DNA of 61,836 nucleotides from Geobacteraceae bacterium GWC2_55_20 (lineage in GTDB: Bacteria; Desulfobacterota; Desulfuromonadia; Geobacterales; Pseudopelobacteraceae), in the NCBI GenBank assembly GCA_001802125.1, contig MGZK01000003.1, positions 1 through 61,836 on the forward strand. Direction: 5' to 3'. Of this stretch, positions 60,508-61,836 are shown piece by piece. The stretch's first letter is position 1; each line of letters starts with the position of its first letter. Made by a program: the position numbers and the translations under genes. Below the pieces are notes generated by a model. It did no database searches. It saw only the letters and a program-made list of their open reading frames with translations, and was not told the DNA's origin.

Positions 60508-61542
60508 ATGACTACACCCTCAAAGTTTACCTTGCAGAATGACGGATCAGATCAGGTTTACGAATACCGTCATGATCATTGTTTTCCTCCCTGCGGGACG
60601 GGAAAATCGCGACTCACAGCCGCCATACTCTGTCTTACCGGGGTGGGTCTGCTGTACCAGTCGATCGCCACGGCACGCGACCGGCTTAAACACCCCCCGC
60701 CCGGCAAGCTGGTGGATGTGGACGGTTGCCGCCTGCACCTGCAATCGGCTGGCAGCGGATCTCCCACGGTCGTTCTCGAAGCCGGGTTGGGTGGCATGTC
60801 ATCCGCCTGGGCATGGATCCAGTCCGAAACGGCAGAATTTAGCCATGTGGTCTCTTATGACCGTGCCGGTCTTGGCTGGAGCGAGACGGCTGCAACTCCC
60901 AAAACGGCCGCACAGTCAGCCTTGCGTCTTCGCACCCTGCTGCGGAACGCCAATACCAGTCCACCATACATTCTTGTCGGCCACTCAATGGGTGGATTTT
61001 TCATTCGCGTCTTTGCCGAGCTTTTTCCGAAGGATGTGGCCGGAATGGTGTTGGTGGATGCCTCTCATCCGGATCAGCATTGCAGGAGCAGCGCTATTGA
61101 AACCCATATGAGTTCCGGTTTCCGGATGTTGAAAAGCGTACCCCTGCTTGCAGGGCTGGGATATATCCGGCTGTCCGGTTTTTTCGGCTCCTGGGCCGAG
61201 GGGCTGCCGGAAAAACAGGCTGCGGAAGCAGAAGCATTCCTGTCGTCCTACCGTCACCTGAAGACGACCAGGGATGAGTCGCTGGTATGGGATTCGGTAT
61301 GCGCCGAAGTACGATCTACCCGGGGACTGGATGATATACCTCTGGCGGTGGTGACCGCCGGTAAAGACGTTTTGCCGGGCCAGCCTGAACTGCAAGGCGA
61401 ACTTGCAGCCCTTTCGTCATCCAGCCTTCATCTTGCGGTCAAGGGGGCCGACCACGTCACACTGATAACGCACCGTCAGCATGCCCTATCCGTGGTCAAA
61501 GCAATCCATCACGTGATACGGGCCTGGAAAGTCGGTCAATAA
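60508..61542 (+). CDS. Alpha/beta-hydrolase
   Basis: About 344 residues from ATG 60508 (GGAGG upstream). An N-terminal hydrophobic segment (about 35-52) may anchor it. The core has DGCRLHLQSAGSGSPTVVL, the oxyanion region and the nucleophile elbow GHSMGG (Ser160), then YDRAGLGWSE and a late His in GADHVTLITH, so a complete Ser-His-Asp type hydrolase. Substrate unknown (ester, lactone or lipid). Confidence 0.88.
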   Translation: MTTPSKFTLQNDGSDQVYEYRHDHCFPPCGTGKSRLTAAILCLTGVGLLYQSIATARDRLKHPPPGKLVDVDGCRLHLQSAGSGSPTVVLEAGLGGMSSAWAWIQSETAEFSHVVSYDRAGLGWSETAATPKTAAQSALRLRTLLRNANTSPPYILVGHSMGGFFIRVFAELFPKDVAGMVLVDASHPDQHCRSSAIETHMSSGFRMLKSVPLLAGLGYIRLSGFFGSWAEGLPEKQAAEAEAFLSSYRHLKTTRDESLVWDSVCAEVRSTRGLDDIPLAVVTAGKDVLPGQPELQGELAALSSSSLHLAVKGADHVTLITHRQHALSVVKAIHHVIRAWKVGQ

Positions 61543-61588
61543 TTTACCGGCTTTTTCGCCTGGCAGGCCTGCCCGTGGCCAGCTCGAT

Positions 61589-61635
61589 TATTTACGCAAT
61601 TGTAACCCAAAGCGGCCGCTGACCATGTGTATAAT
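61589..61635 (+). promoter_or_regulatory. Promoter region of the acyl-CoA synthetase gene
   Basis: A perfect -10 TATAAT (61630-61635) precedes the next ATG. A TATTTAC/TTGTAAC pair with 11-bp spacing (61589-61606) lies 23 bp further upstream, too far for the PhoB spacing rule seen elsewhere. The -35 box is not evident. Confidence 0.35.
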
Positions 61636-61665
61636 AGATCCATTAACTCAAGGATCGACTCCCCA

Positions 61666-61836
61666 ATGGATACCATTACTGCTCTCATCGACCACAGTTG
61701 CAGCAGATTCAGCACAAAGGATGCCATGCTGCATAAATCAGGCGGGGGATGGCAAAAAACCTCCTATGGGACGCTTGGATCGGTTTCCGGGTGGATCGCC
61801 GCCGGGTTGATGCAAAACGGTTTCAGAACCGGTAGC
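61666..61836 (+). CDS. Long-chain acyl-CoA synthetase-like protein (5' part)
   Basis: The frame from ATG 61666 runs off the right edge after 57 codons: MDTITALIDHSCSRFSTKDA then HKSGGGWQKTSYGTLGS. This matches the N-terminus of AMP-forming acyl-CoA synthetases, with the family's KDAML..WQKTSYGTL-like opening. A weak AAGGA is upstream. Only the start is present, so the substrate is open. Confidence 0.7.
   Translation, partial: MDTITALIDHSCSRFSTKDAMLHKSGGGWQKTSYGTLGSVSGWIAAGLMQNGFRTGS

Noticed and set aside
61625-61810. 61-codon frame at the right end
   Set aside because: It begins inside the -10 region and conflicts with the frame at 61666, whose translation matches acyl-CoA synthetase N-termini.
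1-61836. CRISPR array, tRNA or rRNA genes, insertion sequences, prophage
   Set aside because: No regularly spaced repeats, tRNA-like cloverleafs, rRNA core sequence, transposase or phage structural genes were seen on either strand by eye.

Overview
The window looks like a chromosomal segment of a Gram-negative bacterium, most likely Desulfuromonadia/Geobacter-like. This is inferred from an XrtD-type exosortase fused to EpsI, VPLPA-type C-terminal sorting signals, AAGGAG ribosome binding sites, moderately GC-rich core genes and the overall gene mix. No rRNA, tRNA, CRISPR array, transposase or phage gene was seen.

Region 1 (1-14.8 kb) encodes exported and surface proteins: a small VPLPA-CTERM protein, a calcineurin-like phosphoesterase with a CBM96-like tail, an S8 protease, a lamin-tail VPLPA-CTERM protein, and a 1576-residue lamin-tail/5'-nucleotidase/CBM96/MBG protein ending in an IPTL-like sorting signal. 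An XrtH-like exosortase with an extra membrane half follows, then a Sel1-repeat protein. Two ~100-bp intergenic elements (near 3.13 and 5.76 kb) are related copies, each with a promoter-like -10 and a strong hairpin whose stem shows compensatory base changes. They are candidate small RNAs or attenuating leaders.

Region 2 (15.2-35.4 kb) makes sugar precursors and an exopolysaccharide or O-antigen-like repeat: glmS, galU, a YdcF-like protein, several glycosyltransferases, a Wzx flippase fused to a beta-helix protein, a Wzy-type polymerase, an FkbM methyltransferase, ugd, and a complete UDP-L-FucNAc pathway (fnlA, fnlB, fnlC) with a WbuB-like transferase. The 18.5-29 kb glycosyltransferase block is visibly more AT-rich than its surroundings.

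Region 3 (35.6-48 kb) is the exosortase/EPS export locus: XrtD-EpsI, a small conserved protein, a WecA-like initiating transferase, a PrsT-like TPR lipoprotein, an EpsE-like export protein, an outer-membrane beta-barrel, a Wzz-like chain-length protein, a tyrosine autokinase, a thioredoxin-fold protein and a Ppx/GppA phosphatase. Polyphosphate kinase (ppk) lies convergent to ppx.

Region 4 (50.5-61.8 kb) holds a DUF3108-like protein, a gamma-glutamylcyclotransferase, and an unusual operon (813-residue unknown protein, phosphatidylserine decarboxylase, Lgt-like protein, DUF2062 protein, zinc phospholipase C). After it come a small basic-tailed protein, an orphan ParA, an M28 peptidase, an alpha/beta hydrolase and the start of an acyl-CoA synthetase.

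The most interesting overall signal is a promoter architecture that recurs upstream of both exosortases, the EPS export operon, ppk, the phospholipid operon, one sRNA-like element and the small-protein gene. It consists of 7-bp half-sites ending in AC or AT, repeated every 11 bp, then about 10 bp, then a -10 hexamer. This matches PhoB-type promoters and suggests a phosphate-starvation regulon joining surface phosphoesterases, exosortase sorting, EPS, polyphosphate and phospholipid turnover. It is read by eye and is a hypothesis.
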